From Paraburkholderia xenovorans LB400 (lineage in GTDB: Bacteria; Pseudomonadota; Gammaproteobacteria; Burkholderiales; Burkholderiaceae): a stretch of 64,000 nt of DNA. Within the stretch, counting starts at the first letter, position 1, and each line of letters starts with the position of its first letter. The notes beneath the pieces are model-generated. The model was not told the DNA's origin, searched no databases, and saw only the letters and a list, made by a program, of their open reading frames with translations. The DNA lies in NCBI RefSeq assembly GCF_000013645.1, contig NC_007953.1:620001-684000 (forward strand). Direction: 5' to 3'. A program made the translations under genes and the position numbers. Positions 25,066 to 32,803 of this stretch are shown here, piece by piece.

Positions 25066-26091
25066 ATGTTGATCGACGTTCACGCGCACCTCTTCACCCC
25101 CGGCATGCTCAAGCGCCACGATTTCTGGGGGCCGTTCATGAAGACCCGGGGGCTGACGGTCGGGCACTTCTCGCTCGGCACCACCCAGCCCTCGAAAGCC
25201 CGCGATGACGACGAAGCCGAAGCGAACCTGCTCGCGCGGATGACGCACGCGGCGCGCCGCAAGCTGATGGCCGAGCGCGGTGTCGACAAGCTCGTGCTCT
25301 CGACGCCGTCCCATGCGTTCATGTACTGGGCCGGCGAGTTCGGCGACGAATACGCGAGCATCTGCAACGACGAATTGTCGGCGTTCTGCGCGCAGGATCC
25401 GGAGCATTTCGCATTCTGGGCGCACGCGAACCTGGCCAACCCGGCGCAGGCCGTGCGCGAGATCGGGCGCGCGGTGACGCAACTGGGCGCGAAGGGCGTG
25501 TGCGTCGGCGGCGCGAACTTCAACGGTCTGGAGGCCCACAGCGAGGAGCTTTTCCCGGTATGGGAGGCGCTGTCGAAGCTCGACGCGCCGATCATGGTGC
25601 ACGGCTTCAACCAGTCGATCTACTGGGGCGAGAAGCACACCGACGACAAGTTCGAGACCACCTCGATCGTCGGCGACTGCGTCGACGAGACGCTGTTCTT
25701 CTGGAACCTGATCAACGGCGGCGCACTCGACACCTTTCCGAACCTGAAGACCTACATCACGCATGCGGGCGGCATGGCGATCTTTCAACTGGGGCGCCTG
25801 AACGACCTGAACCGGGTAATGGCGCCTGACTCGCGCAACCAGCGCGAGCTGATCGAATATCTGCCGAACTTCTATTTCGATCTCGACGTGCACGCGCCCG
25901 GTCTGCGACGCGGCGTGGTCGACGTGGTCGGCGTCGATAACCTCGTCTACGGCACGAACTTCGGCGGCGCCTACGAGCATGGAGACCTGACCGAGGGGCT
26001 GGGCCTTACCGACGGCGAGCGCGAGAAGATCCGCAGCGGCAATGCGCGCAGGCTGCTGAAGCTCGACGCTCACGAGCCGGTCGCGGCATGA
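25066..26091 (+). CDS. Amidohydrolase-2 (ACMSD-like) family protein
   Basis: A 341-residue TIM-barrel amidohydrolase related to aminocarboxymuconate-semialdehyde and gamma-resorcylate decarboxylases. The H-x-H metal pair is at His6/His8 (V-H-A-H-L-F), with later His in H-G-F-N-Q-S and T-H-A-G-G. The last metal ligand, normally Asp in G-S-D, is Asn298 in Y-G-T-N-F-G-G. The paralogue at 57997 has the same change. CAGGAGAG lies 7 bases before the ATG; an open frame further upstream is not supported. Expected role: decarboxylation or C-C hydrolysis of an aromatic or dienoic acid, feeding the following Rieske pair or using its product. Confidence 0.92.
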   Translation: MLIDVHAHLFTPGMLKRHDFWGPFMKTRGLTVGHFSLGTTQPSKARDDDEAEANLLARMTHAARRKLMAERGVDKLVLSTPSHAFMYWAGEFGDEYASICNDELSAFCAQDPEHFAFWAHANLANPAQAVREIGRAVTQLGAKGVCVGGANFNGLEAHSEELFPVWEALSKLDAPIMVHGFNQSIYWGEKHTDDKFETTSIVGDCVDETLFFWNLINGGALDTFPNLKTYITHAGGMAIFQLGRLNDLNRVMAPDSRNQRELIEYLPNFYFDLDVHAPGLRRGVVDVVGVDNLVYGTNFGGAYEHGDLTEGLGLTDGEREKIRSGNARRLLKLDAHEPVAA

Positions 26092-26148
26092 GGGCATGAG
26101 CGCGCGCAGCGCGACACCGTTCACATCATGAGAAGGAAGGAGACACGA

Positions 26149-27093
26149 ATGACGACCGGTAGCTGGTGGGCCGCCGCACTTGCGGAATCTGTCGATGCCA
26201 GCCGGCCGCTCGCGGTCGTCTGCAATGGCGAAGCGCTCGTGCTGTTTCGCGACGCGTCGGGTGCAGCCTGCGCTCTGGAAGATCGCTGTCCGCACCGGCG
26301 CGTGCCGCTCGCGCTCGGCAAGGTCACGCCGAAGGGCTTGCAGTGCGGCTATCACGGCTGGACCTTCGACGGCAAGACAGGGGCCTGCACCGCAATCCCG
26401 AACCTGAGCGCCGACGAGCGGGTGCCGCCGCGCTATGGGGCGCGCAGCTATCGGGTTGCGGAGGCGAGCGGCTTCATCCACGTCTGGCTCGGCGACGGCG
26501 AGCCAGACGACGCCCGATTGCCGGGCTCGCTTTACCACCCGCAGGGCGAAGAGCACACGGGGGCGTCGATCGTGAACGTCGCCGCGCACGAATATCTCGA
26601 CGCCATGCTCGACGGACCCGACTGCCTCGTGTCCTTCGACGGCGTTCGCATCACCGACTTCTTTCTCGGCGACGCGCGGACCGGGGACGGATGGTTGACG
26701 GTCGACCGCGGCGCGGTCTGGAAAACGCGCATGTTGCCGCCTGCGTTCGTGACCGATCATCCGTTGATCGTGCGGACCTCCGTGTCGCTCGCGGGAGGCG
26801 CTGCGCTCGTCGGCCTGCTCGATGCCGACGAGACGCCGCTCGTTACGGTGTTCGTGGCGAGCAGTGCGAACCGGCGTGGAACGACGAGCCTCTGCTGGCG
26901 CGGTTTCCGGCACGATGCTCGCGTGGCCAGCGCGCCGCTGCGCTGGCAGATTGCCCGCGCGACGGGGCGCGCGCCGTTCACGGTTCGCGAGCAGATCGAC
27001 GGCGCCGCGCTGGCTGCGCTGCTGGTTGCGCCTTCGCGCGATCTGGCCGCCGCGCGCACCGCCATCCGCGCGCCGATTGCTTCCATCGCGTGA
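26149..27093 (+). CDS. Rieske oxygenase-like protein: intact 2Fe-2S site, degenerate mononuclear iron site
   Basis: A 314-residue protein of the Rieske non-haem iron oxygenase family, shorter than usual. The Rieske domain is complete: Cys47-Pro-His49 and Cys66-x2-His69 (C-G-Y-H-G-W). In the region that should bind catalytic iron (D-x2-H-x4-H) it reads A-M-L-D-G-P-D-C-L-V-S-F-D: the bridging Asp155 remains, but both His are replaced by Asp (158 and 164, with one extra residue between). No distal E-D-x4-E-x-Q element is visible. It therefore looks like an electron-transfer half. The start at 26149 has AAGGAAGGAG; an upstream ATG (26128) is less likely. The partner gene follows after 66 bases. 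Confidence 0.9.
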   Translation: MTTGSWWAAALAESVDASRPLAVVCNGEALVLFRDASGAACALEDRCPHRRVPLALGKVTPKGLQCGYHGWTFDGKTGACTAIPNLSADERVPPRYGARSYRVAEASGFIHVWLGDGEPDDARLPGSLYHPQGEEHTGASIVNVAAHEYLDAMLDGPDCLVSFDGVRITDFFLGDARTGDGWLTVDRGAVWKTRMLPPAFVTDHPLIVRTSVSLAGGAALVGLLDADETPLVTVFVASSANRRGTTSLCWRGFRHDARVASAPLRWQIARATGRAPFTVREQIDGAALAALLVAPSRDLAAARTAIRAPIASIA

Positions 27094-27159
27094 ACGCGCG
27101 GCACGGCGTTGCCGGCCAGAAATGCACCCATCGCACACCAATCGACAAGGAGGATCGCC

Positions 27160-28236
27160 ATGAACACAGCGCTCGACAGCGGCGCCCCGGCCCCCGCCGG
27201 GAATGCCGACGCACAGGGACCCGGCGACGCCACGCCGCGCAAGGCCGGGCGACGCGACTGGACGCCGGTCAACTACGATCTGCGCGATGCGTGGTTTCCG
27301 GTATCGCACAGCCGCGACGTGACGCAGCGGCCGATCCGCCGAATCATCCATTCGCAGCCGTATTACCTGTGGCGCGACGACGGCAAGCCGGTCGCATCGG
27401 AGTTCCGCGCGGACACGCCGCAGTCGGCGCGCGCCCGCGCGAGCGCGTTCACCGGCGGATCGGGGTTTTATCCGGTGGTTGAACGCTACGGCTACGTCTG
27501 GGCGTGGTACGGCAATCCCGATTGCGCGGATGTCTCGCTTCTTCCGCACATTCCGTTTCTGCCGCTCGACGACAGCCTGCCTCGCTATACGCAGCGCACG
27601 GTGCGCTTCGACGCGGCGTCGGCGCTCTCGGTCGAGAACCTGCTCGATCTCACGCACGCCGATTTTCTGCATGCAGGCACAATCGGCGACGGGATATCCC
27701 AATCCGATATCGTCGAGGTGGAATGGACTTCGGAGACGGTGACGCGCACGCGCATCGTCACGCAGAAGTCGGTTGCGCCGATCATGCGCTGGGTCGGCGG
27801 GGTACGCGCGAGGTATCAGGACTTTCGCGCCGTGCTGCACGTGCACCTGCGCAGCAACGTTTGCATTTCGTATCCGCGTTTCCGGCCCGGCTACGACGTG
27901 CCGAACCTGCAGCCGTTCCTGCCTGTGGGCCGGCATCGCTCGCGCTGCGACGTCACGTTCAACACGACGGCGGCACCCGTGCCGCTGCGCTACGTGATGC
28001 CGCGCATCGCGTTCGTGATCCAGCCTCAGGACAATTCGGTCGTGCGGCCCCAGAACGAGCGCTATTTCGATCCGGACGAGCGTCGGGACCTGCACTCACG
28101 TTTCGACACGCCGGGCACGCGTTACCGGTTCCAGATGGAACTGCTGGCGCAGCGCCAGCAGCGGGGCGACTTCTCATACGGACCCGATGCCGATCCGGGC
28201 AGGGACATCAGCGGACTGCTCGGCATGAACGACTGA
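27160..28236 (+). CDS. Rieske oxygenase-like protein: intact mononuclear iron site, Rieske cluster segment deleted
   Basis: A 358-residue relative of Rieske oxygenase alpha subunits. The family's opening (D-A-W-F-P-V-S-H-S near residue 43; Y-Y-L-W-R-D-D) and the strand after the cluster (Y-P-V-V-E-R-Y-G-Y-V-W-A-W-Y-G) are present. The segment between them that should hold CxH and CxxH is short and has no Cys or His. The catalytic site is canonical: Asp163-x2-His166-x4-His171 in N-L-L-D-L-T-H, and Asp291 in P-Q-D-N-S-V-V as third ligand. It cannot receive electrons from its own cluster and probably depends on the 26149 product. AAGGAGG precedes the ATG. It is the last gene of the operon. Confidence 0.9.
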   Translation: MNTALDSGAPAPAGNADAQGPGDATPRKAGRRDWTPVNYDLRDAWFPVSHSRDVTQRPIRRIIHSQPYYLWRDDGKPVASEFRADTPQSARARASAFTGGSGFYPVVERYGYVWAWYGNPDCADVSLLPHIPFLPLDDSLPRYTQRTVRFDAASALSVENLLDLTHADFLHAGTIGDGISQSDIVEVEWTSETVTRTRIVTQKSVAPIMRWVGGVRARYQDFRAVLHVHLRSNVCISYPRFRPGYDVPNLQPFLPVGRHRSRCDVTFNTTAAPVPLRYVMPRIAFVIQPQDNSVVRPQNERYFDPDERRDLHSRFDTPGTRYRFQMELLAQRQQRGDFSYGPDADPGRDISGLLGMND

Positions 28237-28246
28237 GCGTCGAGAG

Positions 28247-28265
28247 TCGCGCGCGCCGCGCGCGA
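28247..28265. terminator. Short GC-only hairpin after the Rieske operon
   Basis: TCGCGCG, a 5-base loop, CGCGCGA, between the operon end and the convergent hydrolase gene. It is low in complexity and has no T-tract, so it is only a weak terminator candidate. Confidence 0.35.
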
Positions 28266-28298
28266 GTCCAGGGCCGCAGCGGGCACCGGCCGCCCGGA

Positions 28299-29189
28299 TC
28301 ACGTGCGGCCGCCGTGGAAGGCCGTATGGACCGGCGGCGAAGTCGAATGGATGAACTGCCGGGCGAGATCGAAAAACGCGTGGCGCGGGTCGGCGAACGC
28401 CTGCACCACGTCGAAGTGATCGCAGTCCTCGACCGTGTAGCCCGGCATCGGGCGCAAGGCCGTCCCGAATGCGGTCGCGTAGGCGCGTGCCTGCTGGTGA
28501 AACGCCGCCGTTTCCGCGCCACCTACGGCGATCAGTTGCGGCGCGTCGCTCGCCGGCGGGTGGGCGAGCGCGCTGGCTGCGCGCGCCTCGCCGCGGCCCA
28601 TGCCGAGCCCGTGGTTGATCGACGTCTCGCACAGCGGCTCCAGGTCGAACAACGCGGAGATCAGGATCGCGCCATCCAGGAGCTGCGGCGGCAGGTCCGC
28701 GCCCACGGCAGGCCACTGCGTGGCCATCAGGCGGGCGGCGAGATGGCCGCCCGCCGAGTGCCCGCTCACGATCCAGCGTGCGCGCGCGCATCCCAGCGCA
28801 TCCGCGTGCCGCCAGAGCCAGGTGAGCGCGCGCTGGCTCTGCGTGACGATGTCGCCGATGCGGACCGCCGGGCACAGCGTGTAGTTGACGAGCGCCACCG
28901 AGATGCCCGCCGCGACGAACGGCTCCGCAACGAAGCTGTACACGGACTTGTCGCCGCGCTGCCAGTAGCCGCCGTGAAAGAACACCAGCAACGGCGCATC
29001 GGTCGCGGCGGCGGGAAAGTAGTCGAGGCGGTCGCGCTCGCCATCGCCGTACGCAAGATCGAGCGAGCCGCCGCACGAACGTCTGAACCGGTCCGAGCGG
29101 GCGAGCCACTCTTGCAGCATGCCGGCTTCGAAGTCCGGGCGTAGCGCGCGCAGGTTGTACTGCGCTTCGAGATCGGGCGAGATGGGCAT
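28299..29189 (-). CDS. Alpha/beta hydrolase, kynurenine-formamidase-like
   Basis: A 296-residue alpha/beta hydrolase. The oxyanion motif H-G-G-Y-W-Q, the nucleophile G-H-S-A-G-G-H and the N-terminal L-E-A-Q-Y-N-L-R-A-L segment are all typical of arylformamidase-type esterases. The catalytic His is probably in D-H-F-D-V near the C-terminus. I place the start at 29189 because that N-terminus matches the family; the frame stays open to 29309 and a 40-residue longer form cannot be excluded, as neither start has a strong ribosome site. It is the last gene of a four-gene minus-strand operon with FAH, RraA-like and VOC genes, and probably cleaves an ester or amide intermediate. Confidence 0.87.
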   Translation of the reverse strand: MPISPDLEAQYNLRALRPDFEAGMLQEWLARSDRFRRSCGGSLDLAYGDGERDRLDYFPAAATDAPLLVFFHGGYWQRGDKSVYSFVAEPFVAAGISVALVNYTLCPAVRIGDIVTQSQRALTWLWRHADALGCARARWIVSGHSAGGHLAARLMATQWPAVGADLPPQLLDGAILISALFDLEPLCETSINHGLGMGRGEARAASALAHPPASDAPQLIAVGGAETAAFHQQARAYATAFGTALRPMPGYTVEDCDHFDVVQAFADPRHAFFDLARQFIHSTSPPVHTAFHGGRT

Positions 29190-29356
29190 CGACAGGTGGT
29201 CAACGGAAAGGGGATGGGTGGCCCGCGGCGCCGACGCCGCCGCGGGGTCGTGGGTCAAAGCGGCACGGAGCCGGGCGCCTGCCGGAAGCGGGTTTTCATG
29301 TCGTTGCATGACGCGGGATTCCTGCAGGGGAAGACCGCGCCGCGGCGCGGCAGGAC

Positions 29357-30130
29357 TCAGGCGGCTTCGTCAATGACGGGATTGCACAGCGTGCCGATCC
29401 CGTCGATCGTGATTTCGCAAACGTCTCCAGATAGAAGCGGGCCGACTCCCGAGGGCGTGCCGGTCAGGATGACGTCGCCGGGCAGCAGCGTTACCGCCTG
29501 GCTCAGATACGACACGATATGAGGCACGGTGAACAGCAGGTCGGACGTGTTGCCGTCCTGTCTGGGCGAGCCGTTCACGCTGGCGCGCACGCGCAGGTTG
29601 CCGGCGTCGAGCCCCGTCGCGATGACGGGGCCGAGGGGGCAGAAGGTGTCGAACGCCTTGCCGACGAGCAGGCAGCCGTAGCCCATTTCGCGGTTCTGGA
29701 TCACCCGTTCGCTGACGTCGTTCGCGCAGGTATAGCCGAACACGTGGTCGAGCGCGCGCTCGACGTCGATGCGGCGCCCGCGGCGCCCGATCACAATCGC
29801 CAGCTCCGCCTCGTGGTGGACGACCTGCGCCTCGCGCGGCCGGACGATCGCTTCGCCGGGGCCGATGGCGGCTGTCGTCGGCATCATGAAGAACTGCGGA
29901 ATCACGGGCGTTTTCGCGCCCGCTTCGGCAATGTGGCCGACGTAGTTCATGCCGACCGCGAAGAGCCGCGGCGCGGGCAGCGGACATAGCAGTTGCGCGT
30001 CGGCCAGCGCATCGCGCGGGCCGGCTGGCGTGAGCGAAGCAAATGGCGAGCCGTTCAGGCGCTGCAGCGACTTGCCTTCGAGCACGCCGTAATGGACGGC
30101 GTCGTTCAGGCGATAGCGGGCGATTTTCAT
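29357..30130 (-). CDS. Fumarylacetoacetate hydrolase (FAH) family protein
   Basis: A 257-residue FAH-superfamily protein: F-A-V-G-M-N-Y, the metal-site H-H-E-A-E-L-A, G-Y-T-C-A-N-D-V-S, and the C-terminal P-G-D-V-I-L-T-G-T-P-S-G-V-G. Such enzymes act on acylpyruvates or 2-hydroxy-2,4-dienedioates in aromatic meta-cleavage pathways. The ATG at 30130 has GAGGAAA 7 bases upstream; an earlier in-frame ATG (30145) overlaps the preceding stop. The neighbouring RraA-like gene suggests a hydratase/aldolase-type lower pathway giving pyruvate or oxaloacetate. Confidence 0.92.
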   Translation of the reverse strand: MKIARYRLNDAVHYGVLEGKSLQRLNGSPFASLTPAGPRDALADAQLLCPLPAPRLFAVGMNYVGHIAEAGAKTPVIPQFFMMPTTAAIGPGEAIVRPREAQVVHHEAELAIVIGRRGRRIDVERALDHVFGYTCANDVSERVIQNREMGYGCLLVGKAFDTFCPLGPVIATGLDAGNLRVRASVNGSPRQDGNTSDLLFTVPHIVSYLSQAVTLLPGDVILTGTPSGVGPLLSGDVCEITIDGIGTLCNPVIDEAA

Positions 30131-30141
30131 CGACGGTTTCC

Positions 30142-30792
30142 TCATAGCTTGCCGAACTCGAGAAATGCGTCATACGGGTCGCGGCCGCCGCGGATGGCGG
30201 TACGCATGCGTGAGTCGGTGCTCATCGTCTTGACGGTCTCGGTGATGACGAACCCGGCATGCTCGCGCTCGATCAGCAACGTGCCGTCGCGGTCTCCGAG
30301 CACGTAGTCGCCGGGCGAGATCGTCACGCCGCCGATGACCACGGGAACGTTCGTCGCCTCCAGCCGCCAGCTGCCGACGATGTCGATCGGGCTCGTATAG
30401 CGGGCGAATACCGGGAAGCCGATCGACTCGATTTCGTCGGCATCGCGCGAGCCGCCGTCGATGTAGTAGCCGCGGATGCCGCGCTGCTTCAACGCTTCGG
30501 CCGCGAGGTCGCCCATCGCCGAACGCGCATGATCGTGCGGCTGGCACACCACGACGTGACCGGCCGGCGCGCCTGACAGCACCCGGGAGATGAACAGTTC
30601 GAGCGATTCCGCCACGCTGATGGTCGGATCGGACCGCCCGGTGACGGTGAATACCGGGCCGGCGAGCTTCATCGCGGGCGAGAGCCCGCGGATTTCGCGC
30701 GGCAGTTCGCGCACCGGCAAGCCGTGGCTGCGTAGTACATCGAAGAGGCCGGGCGTGTTGCAGGTGGCCAGTTGGTCGGCGAGTGAGGTCAT
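30142..30792 (-). CDS. RraA-like / HMG-CHA aldolase family protein
   Basis: A 216-residue RraA-fold protein with the G-D-L-A-A-E-A-L-K-Q-R-G segment, Y-Y-I-D-G-G-S-R-D (the D-G-x-x-R-D signature of the aldolase branch) and P-G-D-Y-V-L-G-D-R-D-G. Class II 4-hydroxy-4-methyl-2-oxoglutarate/4-carboxy-4-hydroxy-2-oxoadipate aldolases of aromatic meta-cleavage pathways share this fold, whereas true RraA binds RNase E. The G-x-R-D motif and FAH neighbour favour the aldolase/decarboxylase role. The start at 30792 gives family length; the open frame upstream is spurious. Confidence 0.88.
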   Translation of the reverse strand: MTSLADQLATCNTPGLFDVLRSHGLPVRELPREIRGLSPAMKLAGPVFTVTGRSDPTISVAESLELFISRVLSGAPAGHVVVCQPHDHARSAMGDLAAEALKQRGIRGYYIDGGSRDADEIESIGFPVFARYTSPIDIVGSWRLEATNVPVVIGGVTISPGDYVLGDRDGTLLIEREHAGFVITETVKTMSTDSRMRTAIRGGRDPYDAFLEFGKL

Positions 30793-30922
30793 GGTCGGGT
30801 TTTCGCTACCGGATAGGGCGATTGCGGGCGACGGCCGCGCTTCGCTGGGGTGTCTGCTGCCCGCGCATAAGGGTCGGGCCATTCTGGAAGCCGCTGCGCT
30901 GGCCTGCCGAATACCAGATGTT

Positions 30923-31306
30923 TCACTCCGGCGTCCTGCACGACGCGACGATTTTGTGCCCGTCCAGATCGCGGATGTAGGCGGCATACGCGTTGGGCGC
31001 AAACGGGCGCGGTCCCGGCGGCCCTTCGCAGACGGCGCCGAGTTCGAGCGCGCGACGATGAAATTCCCGCACCGCTTCCCGGTCCGGCGCGGCGAGACCC
31101 ACGGTCAGCCCGTTGGCCGCCGTGGCCGGCTCTCCATTGCGCGGGTACAGCACCATCAGTTGCGGGGCCTCCTTGCCCCAGCCGCAGACTTTCCCTTCTA
31201 TCGAGAATAGCGATTTGAGGTTCAGCGGTTCGAGAACCCGGTCGTAGAACGCCTTCGCGCGATCGAGATCGCGTGTGCCCAACGTGAAATGCGTGAAGAT
31301 ACTCAT
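30923..31306 (-). CDS. VOC (glyoxalase/bleomycin resistance) family protein
   Basis: A 127-residue single-domain vicinal-oxygen-chelate protein. It has a beta-alpha-beta start (F-T-H-F-T-L-G-T-R-D-L-D-R-A-K-A-F-Y) and the closing A-Y-I-R-D-L-D-G-H-K-I segment that usually carries a metal ligand. The reaction is unknown; small VOC proteins can be isomerases, lyases or binding proteins. The ATG at 31306 lies 33 bases after a strong promoter; a longer upstream frame is unlikely. First gene of the operon leading to RraA-like and FAH genes, with a 130-base gap before the next gene. Confidence 0.87.
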   Translation of the reverse strand: MSIFTHFTLGTRDLDRAKAFYDRVLEPLNLKSLFSIEGKVCGWGKEAPQLMVLYPRNGEPATAANGLTVGLAAPDREAVREFHRRALELGAVCEGPPGPRPFAPNAYAAYIRDLDGHKIVASCRTPE

Positions 31307-31338
31307 GGTTGCTCCGTGTGATCCAGCTGTTCCCCACG

Positions 31339-31367
31339 TTTTTAGACAAAAATGCAAATAGTGTCAA
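31339..31367 (-). promoter_or_regulatory. Strong sigma70-like promoter of the VOC/RraA/FAH operon
   Basis: On the minus strand: consensus TTGACA (31367-31362), 17 bases, TAAAAA (31344-31339). On the opposite strand the same bases contain TAGACA (31343-31348) and AATTAT (31366-31371) at 17-base spacing, so a face-to-face promoter towards the TetR gene is possible. Confidence 0.65.
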
Positions 31368-31585
31368 TTATGATCGGACCTGGGCGCGTGGCGGCCGGTT
31401 CGGTCATCGATCGCGTGCGTGCCATTACAATATCGCCTCGTACGCTGCTGGATGGGCGCCGCGCGCGCGGCGACCGCAACGATGGAACTCCTCTGGGCGC
31501 GGCAGTCCGCGCTTTGATGCTGCCAGCGGCATTTTTCTTTCTGATCAGCGGCAGATCCGCACACTTTTGGAAGATTCATTGAACT

Positions 31586-32374
31586 ATGGCTAAAGCGATG
31601 GCGTCCTCGAAAACCCGCACCCGAAAGGCAGATGCTGCGCCGCCTGCGAAGCCGCGCACGGCTGCCGGCAAGCGGCCGAAGGCGGTCGCGCAGGCGGTTG
31701 TCGAGGCGCCAAAGGCAAGACGCCGGCGCGCCCCGGAGCCCGCCGTCGCGGAACCCCCGGTTGCCGCGCCCGCGCCGCGCCGCCGGCGCAGTAACCGGCG
31801 CTCCGAGCAGACCATCGACAACATCTTCGCGGCGACCCAGAAGGTGGTGCTGGAATCCGGCGCCGAGCGCATTTCCATTCTCGAAGTCTGCGAGACTGCC
31901 GGCGTTTCGCGCGGCACGTTCTACCGCTACTTCAGCTCGCAGGAAGAACTGCTCGAGGCCTACTCGCGCCATGCGCGCGAACGCTTTCACCGGACGCTGA
32001 GCGAACTGCTCGCGCCTTACACCGATCCCAACGAGCGGCTCGCGCGGCTCATCCGGTATCTCCAGGATTTCCTCGACGCCGGGACCGCGCAGCGCATGCT
32101 GGTCGTCGCTCCCGAGTTCGCGCTGCGCTTTCTCAAGCGCATCTTCCACGACTCGGTGGTGCGCTTTCAGGATCTGCTCGCTCCGATGTTCGACGCGTGG
32201 GATGAGGAGCTCGGTGTCAAGCTGGACCGGGAGCTGATCTGCGACCTGCTGATCCGCCTCGTCATGAGCGAGCTGCTCGTCAGCGGCGAATCGGAGGGCG
32301 GCGTGATGCCGCGCCGCATCGGCCGGCTGATCGACGCGCTGCGCTTTGGCGGCGTCACCCGGGCCCGGCGCTAG
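31586..32374 (+). CDS. TetR-family regulator with a long basic Ala/Pro-rich N-terminal tail
   Basis: A 262-residue TetR-type regulator. The HTH (I-S-I-L-E-V-C-E-T-A-G-V-S-R-G-T-F-Y-R-Y-F) starts only near residue 90. The first 72 residues are a disordered-looking tail rich in Lys, Arg, Ala and Pro with R-R-R-R clusters, similar in composition to bacterial histone-H1-like tails. The C-terminal helices form the ligand-binding domain. It ends 27 bases from the convergent P450-operon tail and diverges from the VOC operon, its likely target. The tail may increase non-specific DNA binding. Confidence 0.9.
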   Translation: MAKAMASSKTRTRKADAAPPAKPRTAAGKRPKAVAQAVVEAPKARRRRAPEPAVAEPPVAAPAPRRRRSNRRSEQTIDNIFAATQKVVLESGAERISILEVCETAGVSRGTFYRYFSSQEELLEAYSRHARERFHRTLSELLAPYTDPNERLARLIRYLQDFLDAGTAQRMLVVAPEFALRFLKRIFHDSVVRFQDLLAPMFDAWDEELGVKLDRELICDLLIRLVMSELLVSGESEGGVMPRRIGRLIDALRFGGVTRARR

Positions 32375-32401
32375 GCGGCGCAGCCGGGCGCGGCGAAGGC
32401 G

Positions 32402-32749
32402 CTATTGCCTGATGAAGTAGCGCACGTGCAGCCGGCCCGCATCGAAGCGATAAAGTTCGATGGTTTCGATCGCACTCCCGGTGCCGATGATCACGTTGCG
32501 GACGTAGCAGGCCGCTTCGTTTCCGTTCACGATCTTCGCGACGGGTTCGACGCGAATCCTGTCGCGTTGCTGGCGCCACATGTGGTCGAGCACGGCCCAG
32601 CCGTCCTGAGGCGGACGGCCGACGTATTCGATCGTGAGGCCGTCGGGCGCGGCGCGCCGGTAGTCGTCCAGAAATGCCTGTTTGTCGCCTGCGTTCCAGT
32701 GGTCGGTCTGTGCAAGCAGGAACGCTTCGATGTGTCCGGTATCCGCCAT
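32402..32749 (-). CDS. NTF2-like (SnoaL-type) protein
   Basis: A 115-residue protein with the NTF2-like cone fold: an N-terminal helix with W-N-A-G-D-K-Q-A-F-L-D-D-Y, then strands ending in I-E-L-Y-R-F-D-A-G-R-L. Such proteins act as isomerases, cyclases, hydratases or accessory subunits, for example ketosteroid isomerase and the small subunits of ring-hydroxylating dioxygenases. No decisive catalytic residues can be assigned. It is the last gene of the three-gene P450 operon, 54 bases after the 343-residue unknown. Confidence 0.8.
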   Translation of the reverse strand: MADTGHIEAFLLAQTDHWNAGDKQAFLDDYRRAAPDGLTIEYVGRPPQDGWAVLDHMWRQQRDRIRVEPVAKIVNGNEAACYVRNVIIGTGSAIETIELYRFDAGRLHVRYFIRQ

Positions 32750-32803
32750 GATTTGCTTCCTTCGATGAGCCGCGCGCGAGTGTCGTGCGAGTGTCGCGCC
32801 GCG

